Origin: Ravibacter sp037191015
GTDB lineage: Bacteria > Bacteroidota > Bacteroidia > Cytophagales > Spirosomataceae
Length of the DNA: 64,000 bases
Direction of reading: 5' to 3'
NCBI GenBank assembly: GCA_037191015.1
Contig: JBBCKD010000032.1
Location: 1 to 64,000, forward strand
The position numbers were made by a program, and so were the translations under genes. Within the stretch, counting starts at the first letter, position 1, and every line of letters starts with the position of its first letter. A model generated the notes under the pieces. That model was given only the letters and a program-made list of their open reading frames with translations. It was not told the DNA's origin and searched no databases. This document shows, one piece after another, positions 16,965 through 26,153 of the stretch.

Positions 16965-17040
16965 TTAATATAGAGCTCAACGACGGAAGCAGGATCAGCA
17001 GAAAATTGCTGATCAGCAAATAGAAACTTACGACAGTCAA
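16957..17040 (-). CDS. Possible 27-residue membrane peptide, or remnant of the kinase's membrane segment
   Basis: A TTG preceded by AGGAGG at a 6-nt spacing opens a 27-codon frame. It is almost entirely hydrophobic (VVSFYLLISNFLLILLP). It ends in a TAA a few bases inside the kinase core frame. Bacteroidota rarely depend on Shine-Dalgarno sequences, so the AGGAGG is weak support. Either it is a tiny membrane peptide or the last membrane helix of the lost sensor part, now out of frame. Confidence 0.25.
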   Translation of the reverse strand: MTVVSFYLLISNFLLILLPSLSSILIR

Positions 17041-17076
17041 GTAAGCCCTCCTGTTATCTTCCACACTGTTAGACCT

Positions 17077-17125
17077 GAAACGCCGCCCGGAACATATTGC
17101 TTTGGAGCGGCGTTTCTCTTTTTCT
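17077..17125. terminator. Strong GC hairpin downstream of the TPR lipoprotein gene
   Basis: GAAACGCCGC (17077-17086) pairs with GCGGCGTTTC (17107-17116) around a 20-nt loop. A T-rich run follows on the plus strand. On the minus strand it lies 50 nt after the lipoprotein stop and has no clear U-tract. It probably ends that transcript and may work in both directions. Confidence 0.6.
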
Positions 17126-17176
17126 GAAGTTCCCGGAGTACCCGGAAAAACTATATAAACCCGACGGAAGTACGGG

Positions 17177-18901
17177 CTATCTGCCCGCGCACATCACTCC
17201 GCTCAGCACGATCAGCTCTGCAGGAGAAGAAGTATCGGTTTTCAGGGTAACATTTTTCCGTTTTACAGGATCCACCCGGGAAGCGGCCAGCTCCGTATCG
17301 GCATGTTTCCAGGCTTCGGCAAATTGTGCACGGACGGCCTGCGCTTCAGATGTCCTCCCCTGGGCGGCCAGGCTTTCGGCCAGGCCATTCAAGGCAAAAC
17401 CGTTCTGAGGCCAGCGGGCAAGGTCTTCCCGGTAGACCTTTTCGGCCTGCGCTGCGTCGCCGGTTTGCAGCAGCAGAGCGCCCAGGGAATGCCGTACGGA
17501 AAAGAACCAGTCGGGAGGTTCCGTGTAGTTAAGCTGATCTTCAATGCGGACGGCATCCGCCAGCAACGGAACGGCCTGTTCCGGGTGTCCTTCAGCGGCG
17601 AGGATCTCCGCCCTGAGGACAAGCGCGGCAATCCGGCAGACTTCGCTTACATTATTAATGCCCCATATCATTTGTCCTTCCAGCAAAGGGCTTCCGGCAA
17701 GCTCATTCAGCTGATCCAGCTCCTCAGCGGCAGCTGCCGGCTTCCCGGTGTTTACATAGGCCATCCCTCGGGCGTAATGCCTGATTGCGTCGGGGTAAGG
17801 AAGGCCTGCGGCAGGAGCCTGCAGCACCAGTATTTTCTCCCATTGGGCAAATTTGACAAGGATATGATCAGGGATGGTAAGATAATGCTGTACCGTTTCA
17901 AAGCCCGGCTCATGATAATACCTGCTTTCGACAAGCCCGGCGGTTTTGAAGGCCGCCTCAATGGAACGCGCAGCACGACCTTCAAAGGCTGTCGTGGCTG
18001 CAAGAAAATGGTAGTTATGGGTATAATACATCTGGGGATAATAGCCCTGTACGCGACATTCGGCTATGTAAGCGCTATCGGCTTTTACCGCATCCTCATT
18101 AGCCAGGGAACCCTCGTGGTAATCGCCGGTATTAATATAGATATGGGAGGGCATATGTACGAGATGACCGGCCGAAGGGACCAGCGTTTTTATACGTTCG
18201 GCGCATTCAAGGGCCTTCCCGAAATCGGAGCCCGATTCAGTAGCGTGGAGGTACAGGTGGTTGGCCAGGGGGTTCTCCGGGTCGGCTGCAAGCGCTTCCT
18301 CCAGCAGGGAAAGAATTTCGGGTGTCCACGGCCTCGCCGGACCGCCCTTTCCTTCAAAGAAGTCCCAGGCATGCCGGTTCATCAGGCATTCGGCATAGAG
18401 CGTAGTCAAAAACGTATGGTCGGGAAACTGCTCATGGGCCAGCTTCATCGACCGGGCAAAACCATCATCGTCGGCAGCGGCGCTATCTGCCGGGAACCGG
18501 ACCCTGAAGGCATTGATAAGCGCTTTCTCCCATGCAGAGGCGCTGCCGCTGAAATGCCCGGCGCGGGAAACGGCCCATTGTATTTCCCTTGCCGCTCCGA
18601 GGTTATCCGCAGAATTCAGGTTAGGCCCCAGTACATAGGCGATCCCCCAGTAACCCATCGCAAAGGTAGTATCGAGCCGCACCGCTTCGCGGAAAGACCG
18701 CTCTGCCTCACCGTGATTGAAGGCGTTAGCCATGATCAGGCCCTGGTTGAAAAACTGTTGGGCATACTTCGAAGACGTAGTAACCGGAACGCTGTAATCG
18801 CCGATATTCTTCAGCAGCGGTGATTCAAATGCAGGTTTTCTTTCCCCGCACCCGGTCAGTACAAGGAGAAAGACGAGAGGCAACAATCTGATAGCTGACA
18901 T
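17177..18901 (-). CDS. Lipoprotein with tetratricopeptide repeats
   Basis: The protein has 574 residues. It starts with a lipoprotein signal, MSAIRLLPLVFLLVLTGCGE, whose lipobox LTGC puts the acylated Cys at residue 18. The body is helical. TPR-like pairs are visible near the N-terminus (YAQQFFNQGLIMANAFNHGE, ERSFREAVRLDTTFAMGYWG) and near the C-terminus (RHSLGALLLQTGDAAQAEKV, YREDLARWPQNGFALNGLAE). The middle part carries H-rich motifs (VPSAGHLVHMPSHIYINTGD, YYTHNYHFLAAT), a pattern I know from uncharacterised TPR proteins widespread in Bacteroidota. It probably sits in the periplasm or at the outer membrane as a binding scaffold. No enzyme motif was recognised. It is divergent from the DUF1684 gene. 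Confidence 0.85.
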   Translation of the reverse strand: MSAIRLLPLVFLLVLTGCGERKPAFESPLLKNIGDYSVPVTTSSKYAQQFFNQGLIMANAFNHGEAERSFREAVRLDTTFAMGYWGIAYVLGPNLNSADNLGAAREIQWAVSRAGHFSGSASAWEKALINAFRVRFPADSAAADDDGFARSMKLAHEQFPDHTFLTTLYAECLMNRHAWDFFEGKGGPARPWTPEILSLLEEALAADPENPLANHLYLHATESGSDFGKALECAERIKTLVPSAGHLVHMPSHIYINTGDYHEGSLANEDAVKADSAYIAECRVQGYYPQMYYTHNYHFLAATTAFEGRAARSIEAAFKTAGLVESRYYHEPGFETVQHYLTIPDHILVKFAQWEKILVLQAPAAGLPYPDAIRHYARGMAYVNTGKPAAAAEELDQLNELAGSPLLEGQMIWGINNVSEVCRIAALVLRAEILAAEGHPEQAVPLLADAVRIEDQLNYTEPPDWFFSVRHSLGALLLQTGDAAQAEKVYREDLARWPQNGFALNGLAESLAAQGRTSEAQAVRAQFAEAWKHADTELAASRVDPVKRKNVTLKTDTSSPAELIVLSGVMCAGR

Positions 18902-19097
18902 TACAGGAAAGATTTCGTGGAAGCCGGGACAAATACGGGACTGTTCTAATGATAAATATAGAAATAATCGGCAAAATCATAACGCAGGCCGGTACGATTG
19001 TTAGTATACGGTAAGAAGACCGGAACAGTCGTATGCCGGATTTGCAGCCGGAGGATGCCGCCAATGTCGCTCAGAGAGCTTATCTTGCATTACATGT

Positions 19098-19105
19098 TAC
19101 TTTTG
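19098..19105 (+). promoter_or_regulatory. Candidate -7 promoter box (TACTTTTG) for the DUF1684 gene
   Basis: It matches TANNTTTG and ends 8 nt before the start codon. No -33 box is evident and the leader would be very short, so support is weak. Confidence 0.25.
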
Positions 19106-19113
19106 CTGATTTC

Positions 19114-19761
19114 ATGAACGTGTATAAACACCTGCTTTTATCGCTCCTGCTGTGCCTGGCGGCAATGCCTTTACTTCAGGGCCAGACATACCGGGAAGAA
19201 ATCGCCGGCTACAGGGAAAAACAGCTCGAAGAGATTACGGCCGGCCCCGAATCGCCGCTGCGGCCGGAGGATGCCGCCGGGATCTCCTTTTTCGATGCCG
19301 ACGCAAAATACCTGGTACGCGCGCAGGTAGAGCTCCTTAAAGGTGAAAAACCCTTCATGATGCCGACCTATGCCGGTACGAACAAAGAGTTTATCAGGTA
19401 TGCCAGGCTGCATTTTGAAGCCGGCGGCGTAAAGAACACGCTTATCGCCTACAGGGATCTCAGTATACCGGGACCGCTTGCCAGACTTCGCAACATCCTC
19501 TTCATCCCCTTCAGGGACAAAACCAATGGCAGCCAGACCTACGGCGGCGGCCGCTACCTTGACCTGACCATAGCGGCGCAGGCCACCGAGGTATTGCTGG
19601 ACTTCAACAAAGCCTATAACCCGTATTGCGCCTACAGCGACGGCTATCAGTGCCCTGTACCACCCCGCGAAAACCATCTCTCCGTCGAAATACCCGCAGG
19701 AGAAAAGAAATATACCGGCGCTATAAGGAAAAGAAGCCCGCCGCAACCCGGTAAGCAGTAA
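19114..19761 (+). CDS. DUF1684 secreted protein
   Basis: The protein has 215 residues from the ATG at 19114, chosen because it opens the signal peptide MNVYKHLLLSLLLCLAAMPL. An upstream ATG at 19033 would put that signal inside the chain. The mature part has YREEIAGYREKQLEEITAGP, GRYLDLTI and the C-terminal pattern FNKAYNPYCAYSDGYQCPVP. This pattern is the hallmark of the DUF1684 family, with conserved N-P-Y-C, Y-S and C-P-x-P residues. The biochemical function of the family is not established. Because of the signal peptide it acts outside the cytoplasm. A weak hairpin followed by seven T residues about 40 nt after the stop may end the transcript. Confidence 0.88.
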   Translation: MNVYKHLLLSLLLCLAAMPLLQGQTYREEIAGYREKQLEEITAGPESPLRPEDAAGISFFDADAKYLVRAQVELLKGEKPFMMPTYAGTNKEFIRYARLHFEAGGVKNTLIAYRDLSIPGPLARLRNILFIPFRDKTNGSQTYGGGRYLDLTIAAQATEVLLDFNKAYNPYCAYSDGYQCPVPPRENHLSVEIPAGEKKYTGAIRKRSPPQPGKQ

Positions 19762-19933
19762 CCCCATAACTCGCAATCTTTCTGTTACCCGGGTTCCCCA
19801 ACCCGTAATGGCGTGCTTTTTTTAGTATACTTTATCAGGAAAGCATGAATTTGTAGTTCAAATCAGGCAAAACTGCCGCTATCCGACAGATTATTAGTTA
19901 TTTTGTATCCTGTATTAAAGTATAGAATCGCGT

Positions 19934-20971
19934 ATGGGGGTAAAGGCTCTTATTGATTTGTGGCGCCATAGATACAAAAAGTATTCTCATATTTTTAAAG
20001 CCTACTTTTCTGGCAATCAAAACATTAGATCTTTTCGGAAATTCAAGGCCCAACATCCGGAAACAAAGCTGGTAGCCGTTGTCCGAACAGAGCATTTCGG
20101 GGATATAGTGGCGGTGGAACCTCTTTCAAGGCATATCCGCGAACTGCATCCCGACGCCCATATCGTATGGTTCGTAAAGCCTGTCTTTAAAGAACTCGTA
20201 GAAGTAAATCCACATATCGACAGGGTATTCCCGGAATTGTGTGTAACAGAAAGGCAGGTTATCCTGAAATCAGGCGTCTTCGACAAGGTATATGAGCTGC
20301 AGTTCCGGAACAACAACTATTGTCCCGAATGCCAGGCCTCTTACGACAACCCGGCAGCGGTTGCGAAAAACATCAACGTTGACAATTACTTCGAATATGG
20401 CAACCTGCTGGAAGTGTTTGCCAAAGTGGGTAATCTCGGGCTACCCGAAGAGCAGCAGCCGGAAGTCTACCTGCAAAAAAGGCACAGGTCAAGGATAGAC
20501 GAGCTTCATCTCCCGCAAAGCTTTATTGTAATTCATTGCCAGTCCAACTTTGCTCCCAAAGACTGGCCGGCGCAGCATTGGCAGGCGTTGGCATACTGGC
20601 TGATCGAACATTATTCCTATGCGATCGTCGAGGTGGGGCTGAAAAGCAACCTGGATATAAATCATCCCAGATATTTCAATCTGACAGGAAAACTATCTAT
20701 CTTGGAAACAGCGGAAACAATCCGGAGGGCCAACTTCTTTATAGGGCTGGACAGCGGTCCCGCCCATCTTGCCAACGCCGTCGGGACCTACGGGGTGATA
20801 CTTATGGGCGCATTAAACAACTTTGAAATCTACAACCCGTATTCGGGCAGCTACGGCCTGGGACAAAACTGCACCATTATCAGGGAGGTGGGGAAACCCT
20901 GCTCTCAATTGAGCCTTGCACGCGTAACCAGCTCTATTAAAAACATTTTGCCTTCAGAAGTAACCAGTTGA
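19934..20971 (+). CDS. Family 9 glycosyltransferase (heptosyltransferase-like)
   Basis: The protein has 345 residues. A basic N-terminal stretch (about 1-40) precedes a GT9 fold. Its motifs are VAVVRTEHFGDIVAVEPLSR, equivalent to the R-x-D-x2-GD start of heptosyltransferases, the donor-side IVIHCQSNFAPKDWPAQHW, and FFIGLDSGPAHLANAVGTYG, equivalent to the family D-S-G-x-x-H-L-A motif. A Cys pair (YCPECQAS, about 136-143) is unusual and might bind metal or form a disulphide. GT9 enzymes add heptose or related sugars to the lipopolysaccharide core at the inner membrane. It stands alone with about 170 bp of upstream A/T-rich sequence. Confidence 0.88.
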   Translation: MGVKALIDLWRHRYKKYSHIFKAYFSGNQNIRSFRKFKAQHPETKLVAVVRTEHFGDIVAVEPLSRHIRELHPDAHIVWFVKPVFKELVEVNPHIDRVFPELCVTERQVILKSGVFDKVYELQFRNNNYCPECQASYDNPAAVAKNINVDNYFEYGNLLEVFAKVGNLGLPEEQQPEVYLQKRHRSRIDELHLPQSFIVIHCQSNFAPKDWPAQHWQALAYWLIEHYSYAIVEVGLKSNLDINHPRYFNLTGKLSILETAETIRRANFFIGLDSGPAHLANAVGTYGVILMGALNNFEIYNPYSGSYGLGQNCTIIREVGKPCSQLSLARVTSSIKNILPSEVTS

Positions 20972-21017
20972 GTGTGTTCATTGATATATTTATTAAGACG
21001 CCAAATTAATCCACGAC

Positions 21018-21959
21018 ATGAGCTACAACAGGGAACAGAAACAAGACCGTAAGAATCTGCTGTGGGCAGCGCTGGCCATACTGGCCCTGCTCAACGTCTT
21101 ACTGCTTTATTTTTTCTACCAGGAGCGAAAAGAAAATACGACCAAAGATTCGGTCATCGCGGCGCGCATGGAAGAAGTGCTCACTACCAAAAGCAAGCTC
21201 GATTCCATTTCGACCCAGCTCGATATCAAAATCGCCCAGATCCAGCAACTGGGCGGAAGAGTGGACTCGCTCCTGTCGTTGAAGGCCCAGCTCGAAAAAG
21301 ACAAGCAGCTGCTCAAGGACCGGAACAGCTTTTCCCTCAAAAAGTATGAAGAGCGCATTAAAAACTATGAAGCGCTCCTTGCAGAAAAAGATCAGGAAAT
21401 AGCCAGCCTGAGACAGGAGCTGGGAACCGCCACAGCCAGGAACCAGGAGCTTTCCGAACAGATTTCCGGCCTGGAATCTGAAAAAGAGCAGCTCGGGGAG
21501 CAGATAGATGTCGTCAGCTCAAAAGCGGTTGAGCTCCAGGAAAAAATAGCTATTGCATCGGCACTCAGGGCAGAAAAGATCCAGGTAAGCGCCATTTCCG
21601 ACAAAGGAAAGGAACGGGACGGCGGCAACTACCGGTCCAGGAGGATCAACCAGCTTAAAGTAAATTTCGAGGTGGCGGACAATGCCGTGGCGCAGGCCAA
21701 TGATAAAGATATTTTTCTCCGGGTCCTCGATCCCGACGGCGCAGTTCTTTCCGATATGGCTACGGGTTCGGGATCGTTCCTGCACCACGAGCGGGAAATG
21801 ATCTACAGCTCCAGGCAAAAGATAGCTTATAAGAATGCCCGTATACCCGTATCGATCATTTACGGAAGAGGCGGGATACCGCTCAAAAGCGGGAAATACA
21901 CCGTGGAACTATATGCAGAAGGCTTCAAAATCGGCCAGGGCGACTTCATCGTCAAATAG
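21018..21959 (+). CDS. Membrane-anchored coiled-coil protein, paralogue of the gene at 59425
   Basis: The protein has 313 residues and no named family was recognised. One membrane helix near the N-terminus (LLWAALAILALLNVLLLYFF, about 14-33) is followed by a long coiled coil (about 40-190) with heptad-like L/E/K/Q spacing. A compact C-terminal domain of about 110 residues contains FLRVLDPDGAVLSDMATGSG and KSGKYTVELYAEGFKIGQGD. It probably spans the periplasm from the inner membrane, with the C-terminal beta domain at the far end. The second copy, 38 kb away, shares order, length and the C-terminal motifs. It lies between a glycosyltransferase gene and priA and has its own spacer. Confidence 0.85.
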   Translation: MSYNREQKQDRKNLLWAALAILALLNVLLLYFFYQERKENTTKDSVIAARMEEVLTTKSKLDSISTQLDIKIAQIQQLGGRVDSLLSLKAQLEKDKQLLKDRNSFSLKKYEERIKNYEALLAEKDQEIASLRQELGTATARNQELSEQISGLESEKEQLGEQIDVVSSKAVELQEKIAIASALRAEKIQVSAISDKGKERDGGNYRSRRINQLKVNFEVADNAVAQANDKDIFLRVLDPDGAVLSDMATGSGSFLHHEREMIYSSRQKIAYKNARIPVSIIYGRGGIPLKSGKYTVELYAEGFKIGQGDFIVK

Positions 21960-21999
21960 TTAACCTGCAGCCGGAAACAAACGTTGAGTCACTAATTCA

Positions 22000-24501
22000 T
22001 TGGATCACCCGTCACTTTTCGAAGAGGAGATTACGCTTTTTGCCGATGTAATACTGCCGGTCCCCGTGCCCCGGCTGTTTACATACCGTATTTCCCGCGA
22101 GATGGCGCCTGATATTGTCGCCGGGGCAAGGGTTGTGGTCCAGTTCGGAAAAGGCAGGGTGCTCACGGCTGTGGTCGTTAACATACACGACACGCCTCCC
22201 CAGGCTTACAATGCCAGGTATATTCTCGAGCTTCTCGATCAGAAACCGCTTATAACGCCGCAGCAGTTGGAGCTGCTCAAATGGATGTCGGAGTATTATA
22301 TGTGCTCTATCGGAGAAGTAATGAACGTTGCGCTCCCCTCGGGGCTCAAGATCTCCAACCAGTCGAAAGTCCAGATCAACCCCGATTTCGATTATCCTGA
22401 GCTGCTCACCCCCGAAGAAACTTTCCTGGTCGATGAGATCAGGAAACAAGGTATGCTTACCTATGAAGAGCTCGGGAGGCTTACCGAGAAAAAAAACGTC
22501 ACCAAACTGATCAAAAGCCTGATCGGCAAAAGGGCTGTTATCATTTTTGAAGAGATAAAGGAAAAGTATCAGCCTAAAAGCATCTCCAAAATAAGGCTGA
22601 CCGACGTCTATGCAGATTCGTCCAACCTGGAGCAGTTGGTAAACTCGCTGGAAAAAACGCCTAAGCAGCTTGACGTAATGCTGAGGTACCTGAGCCACAT
22701 CCCGGTCTTCAACAACCCGGGGCTTAATGCCAAAGGGCTGGAAAAGTCGGTATTCACGCAAAGCAGCAGTCTCTCCGGGAGCGCACTCGCCACCCTCATC
22801 AGAAAAGGGGTATTCGAACAGTTTGAAGTCAGGGTTTCGAGGATCGCCGAAGCGGCTCCCGAAAACCTGAAAGAAATAAAGCTTTCGCCCGGGCAGCAAA
22901 GAGCTTCGGAGGAAATACACCATTTATTCCGTGAAAAATCGGTTGTGCTGCTGCACGGCATCACGGGCAGCGGGAAGACAGAAGTTTTTATAGATCTCAT
23001 TGCCCAGGCCCTCAAAAGCGATGTGCAGGTACTGTACCTGCTGCCTGAAATTGCGCTGACCACCCAGATAGTTTCCAGGCTTCAGAAGGTATTCGGCAAC
23101 AAAATGGGCATTTACCACTCCCGGTTTTCCGACAACGAAAGAGTAGAAGTCTGGAAAGGAGTCGTGGAGGGCAGGTTCCAGTTCGTGATCGGCGTAAGGT
23201 CGGCGGTGTTCCTTCCCTTTGATAACCTGGGCCTTATCATCGTGGACGAGGAGCACGAAAACTCCTACAAGCAATTCGACCCGGCTCCCAGGTACAACGC
23301 GAGGGACGTCGCGGTCATGCTGGGTTTTATGCACAAAGCCAAGGTCCTGCTGGGCTCCGCCACGCCTTCACTGGAAAGCTACTATAATGCTCAGAGCGGA
23401 CAATATGGCCTTGTTTCCATGACGGAACGGTATGGGGATGCAAGCCTCCCGGAATTCGTCATCATCGACATGAAGAAAGAGCGGAAGCAGAAAACGCTTA
23501 AAGAGGAGTTTTCCTCCGTGCTTTTGGAAGCTATACGTGAGAACATCAAAAACGGGGAGCAGTCCATCCTGTTTCAGAACCGCCGGGGATATGCCCCCTG
23601 GCTGCAATGCGAAGACTGCGACTGGATTTCCGAATGCCTTAATTGCGATGTGACGCTCACTTACCATATGCGGGAGGCCGAGCTCCGGTGTCACTACTGC
23701 GGTCACCGTGAAACAATTCCCCGTACCTGCCCGCACTGCGGTTCGGCCCGGGTAAAGACAATGGGGTACGGTACGGAAAGGATCGAAAGCCAGCTTGAGC
23801 TTCTTGTACCGGAAGCCCGCATTCAAAGGATGGATCTCGATACGACCCGGTCGAAAAACGCCTATACGGATATTATCCGGAATTTTGAAGAAAATAAGAC
23901 CGATGTCCTGGTAGGTACTCAAATGGTCACCAAAGGGCTTGATTTCGATAATGTAAGCATGGTCGGCATTTTCGATGTCGACCGCCTGATCAATTTTCCT
24001 GAATTCAGGGCCACCGAAAAAGCCTTCCAGCTGCTCACCCAGGTAAGCGGCCGGGCGGGGCGAAGGGCCAGGACCCGCGGAAGGGTCCTTATCCAGACCT
24101 CCAATCCCGGGCATGAGCTCCTGCAATGGGTAATATCGGGAGACTATCAAACCATGTACGGAACTGAAATTGTCGAGAGAGCCAATTTCGGTTATCCTCC
24201 CTACACCAGGCTGATCAAGCTTACAGTCAGGCATGAAGATGCTTCCATTGCGCTGGAATCGGCGCGGGCTCTGGCAGATATCCTGACTGAACAATTGGGT
24301 AAAACCCGGGTGCTCGGACCGGAAGCCCCACTGGTAGACAGGGTCCGCAATCGCTTTTTGTTTGACATACTTATTAAACTTGAGCGGGAAAAGGTTAATT
24401 TTAAGGCCGTAAAATCCCTGATACAGGAAAGTGTGAACGAAATTCTGGCAGATAAAACCAAAAAACACATCCAGATTATAGCAGACGTGGATCCGGCTTA
24501 G
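22000..24501 (+). CDS. priA: Primosomal protein N' (replication restart helicase)
   Basis: The protein has 833 residues. The conserved 3'-DNA-binding start, FADVILPVPVPRLFTYRIS, begins only 13 residues after a TTG. A TGA lies 15 nt upstream of that TTG in frame and no ATG intervenes, so TTG is the likely start. The helicase core has Walker A LLHGITGSGKTEVFIDLI (about 318-335), the DEEH box in LIIVDEEHENSYKQF (about 412), and VLLGSATPSLESYY. The zinc-binding insertion carries eight Cys between about 537 and 586 (CEDCDWISECLNCD, CHYCGHRETIPRTCPHCG). The final helicase motifs are TQMVTKGLDFDNV and QVSGRAGRRART. PriA reloads the replisome at stalled forks. It is followed 27 nt later by pyk. Confidence 0.97.
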   Translation: MDHPSLFEEEITLFADVILPVPVPRLFTYRISREMAPDIVAGARVVVQFGKGRVLTAVVVNIHDTPPQAYNARYILELLDQKPLITPQQLELLKWMSEYYMCSIGEVMNVALPSGLKISNQSKVQINPDFDYPELLTPEETFLVDEIRKQGMLTYEELGRLTEKKNVTKLIKSLIGKRAVIIFEEIKEKYQPKSISKIRLTDVYADSSNLEQLVNSLEKTPKQLDVMLRYLSHIPVFNNPGLNAKGLEKSVFTQSSSLSGSALATLIRKGVFEQFEVRVSRIAEAAPENLKEIKLSPGQQRASEEIHHLFREKSVVLLHGITGSGKTEVFIDLIAQALKSDVQVLYLLPEIALTTQIVSRLQKVFGNKMGIYHSRFSDNERVEVWKGVVEGRFQFVIGVRSAVFLPFDNLGLIIVDEEHENSYKQFDPAPRYNARDVAVMLGFMHKAKVLLGSATPSLESYYNAQSGQYGLVSMTERYGDASLPEFVIIDMKKERKQKTLKEEFSSVLLEAIRENIKNGEQSILFQNRRGYAPWLQCEDCDWISECLNCDVTLTYHMREAELRCHYCGHRETIPRTCPHCGSARVKTMGYGTERIESQLELLVPEARIQRMDLDTTRSKNAYTDIIRNFEENKTDVLVGTQMVTKGLDFDNVSMVGIFDVDRLINFPEFRATEKAFQLLTQVSGRAGRRARTRGRVLIQTSNPGHELLQWVISGDYQTMYGTEIVERANFGYPPYTRLIKLTVRHEDASIALESARALADILTEQLGKTRVLGPEAPLVDRVRNRFLFDILIKLEREKVNFKAVKSLIQESVNEILADKTKKHIQIIADVDPA

Positions 24502-24528
24502 TCGTTAATTAGCATTCAATAAAACCTC

Positions 24529-25968
24529 ATGACACTCAAAAAAACGAAAATTGTTGCAACCGTCGGTCCTGCTTCGGAATCAAAGGAAACCCTCGTAGCG
24601 CTGGCAAAAGCAGGTGTAAATGTTTTTAGATTAAACTTCTCACATGGTACTCATCCCGAACATCTCGAAAGAGTTAAAAGAATACGCCAGATAAACGAAG
24701 AATACGGGTACAATCTTTGTATACTCCAGGATCTCCAGGGGCCAAAAATAAGGATCGGGAACGTAGAGGAAAAAGCCGGCGTCCTCATTCAGCCCGGGCA
24801 GAAGCTGGTCTTCACCAACGAAAATATCGTCGGAACCTCCGAAAGGGTAAGCACCCCGTACGACGGGATGTACAACGATGTGAAAATCGACGAGCGCATC
24901 CTGCTCGACGACGGGAAGCTGGAAGTAAAAGTCATTGAAATTATAGGGACTGAGGTAGTTACCGAAGTAATATACGGCGGATTCCTTAAATCCAAGAAAG
25001 GAGTAAACCTTCCGAATACGCGGGTATCAATGCCTTCAGTTACAACAAAAGATTATGAGGACCTGGAATTCGGCCTGGAAAACGAGGTGGAATGGATCGC
25101 GCTGTCGTTTGTCCGCCGGGCCTCCGACATTGAAGAGGTCAGGGAATATATCAACTCGCGCGGTAAAGCGACCAGGATCGTAGCCAAGATCGAAAAGCCG
25201 GAAGCGGTTGAAAATATCGACAGCATCATTGCAGCTGCCGACGCCATCATGGTAGCCCGCGGAGACCTGGGCGTGGAGCTCCCTGCCGAGGACGTCCCGA
25301 TGATACAGAAGATGCTGGTCGAGAAATGCAATCGTTTAGGGAAACCGGTAATCGTTGCTACCCAGATGCTGGAAAGCATGATCGAAAATCCAAGACCTAC
25401 ACGGGCAGAGATCAACGACGTAGCCAATGCCGTGCTCGACGGAACCGATGCGGTCATGCTGAGCGCCGAAACAGCTTCCGGTGATTACCCGGTGCTGGCC
25501 GTGCAGAATATGACGCGCACGATAGAACGCGTCGAGGAGCAATCCAATTCACTCTATTTCAAGTATCACGCCCAGGTAAACGAAGACAAGAATGCGCCCG
25601 ACCTCCTGAACGACAACGTCGTAATGAGCGCATGCCGGCTGGCGCGGGATACCAATGCCAAAGCACTGATCGGTATCACCAACTCAGGCTATACCGCCAC
25701 CCGGCTATCTCACCACCGGCCTAAAGCCAACCTGTTGATTTTCACCTCCAACAGGAAACTGATGAATACGTTAGGGCTGTATTGGGGTACCAGGGTTTTC
25801 TATTATGAAACTGAAGACGGCATCTCGACCGACGACACGATAGACAACATCAAACGCTTCCTGGTGGAGCGCGGTGAGCTGGTGGAAGGCGATGTTTTCA
25901 TTAACACGCTGAGTATGCCCATCTCAAGGATACGCAAAACAAATGCGCTCAAGCTCAGTGTAGTCTAG
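24529..25968 (+). CDS. pyk: Pyruvate kinase
   Basis: The protein has 479 residues and the normal bacterial length. It opens with KTKIVATVGPASESKETLV. Family motifs are NVFRLNFSHGTHPEH, the active-site Lys region IVAKIEKPEAVENIDSI, the metal-binding AIMVARGDLGVELP near residue 240, and GTDAVMLSAETASGDYPVLA. It converts phosphoenolpyruvate and ADP to pyruvate and ATP in the cytoplasm, the last step of glycolysis. It has the C-terminal domain that binds effectors in most pyruvate kinases. It probably shares a transcript with priA, given the 27-nt gap, and is closed by a strong terminator hairpin about 55 nt after the stop. Confidence 0.98.
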   Translation: MTLKKTKIVATVGPASESKETLVALAKAGVNVFRLNFSHGTHPEHLERVKRIRQINEEYGYNLCILQDLQGPKIRIGNVEEKAGVLIQPGQKLVFTNENIVGTSERVSTPYDGMYNDVKIDERILLDDGKLEVKVIEIIGTEVVTEVIYGGFLKSKKGVNLPNTRVSMPSVTTKDYEDLEFGLENEVEWIALSFVRRASDIEEVREYINSRGKATRIVAKIEKPEAVENIDSIIAAADAIMVARGDLGVELPAEDVPMIQKMLVEKCNRLGKPVIVATQMLESMIENPRPTRAEINDVANAVLDGTDAVMLSAETASGDYPVLAVQNMTRTIERVEEQSNSLYFKYHAQVNEDKNAPDLLNDNVVMSACRLARDTNAKALIGITNSGYTATRLSHHRPKANLLIFTSNRKLMNTLGLYWGTRVFYYETEDGISTDDTIDNIKRFLVERGELVEGDVFINTLSMPISRIRKTNALKLSVV

Positions 25969-26024
25969 CGACTCCGTCCGTCTAACCCTGTCCGGGCCAG
26001 ACGTTCAAAAATATTTCTTTCCAT

Positions 26025-26061
26025 AAGCTCCGCCGGCCAGGATCCCGGCGGAGCTTTTTTT
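26025..26061 (+). terminator. Rho-independent terminator after pyk
   Basis: AAGCTCCGCCGG pairs with CCGGCGGAGCTT around an 8-nt loop and is followed by a run of seven T. This is the best intrinsic terminator in the window and fits the end of the priA-pyk transcript. Confidence 0.9.
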
Positions 26062-26094
26062 CAGGCACGATATTATCTATTAAAATCCCCGGTT

Positions 26095-26125
26095 TTTGAA
26101 ACTCCCGTATTTTATTTTAGCTTTG
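26095..26125 (+). promoter_or_regulatory. Bacteroidota-type promoter TTTG-N19-TAGCTTTG for the BASS transporter gene
   Basis: TTTG (26095-26098) and TAGCTTTG (26118-26125) are separated by exactly 19 nt, matching the Bacteroidota -33/-7 consensus in full. It lies between the pyk terminator and the transporter ATG, giving a leader of roughly 20-25 nt. Confidence 0.7.
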
Positions 26126-26153
26126 AGGAATCCTGAATCCATTCATACAGAAG

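Noticed and set aside
17303..18823. A 506-codon plus-strand open frame opposite the TPR lipoprotein gene
   Set aside because: It has no recognisable domain, and its amino acids follow from the reverse complement of a clear lipoprotein gene with signal and TPR motifs.
18935..19035. GACTGTTC and GAACAGTC inverted pair in the gap between the TPR lipoprotein and DUF1684 genes
   Set aside because: The two halves are about 80 nt apart and only eight bases long, which can arise by chance.
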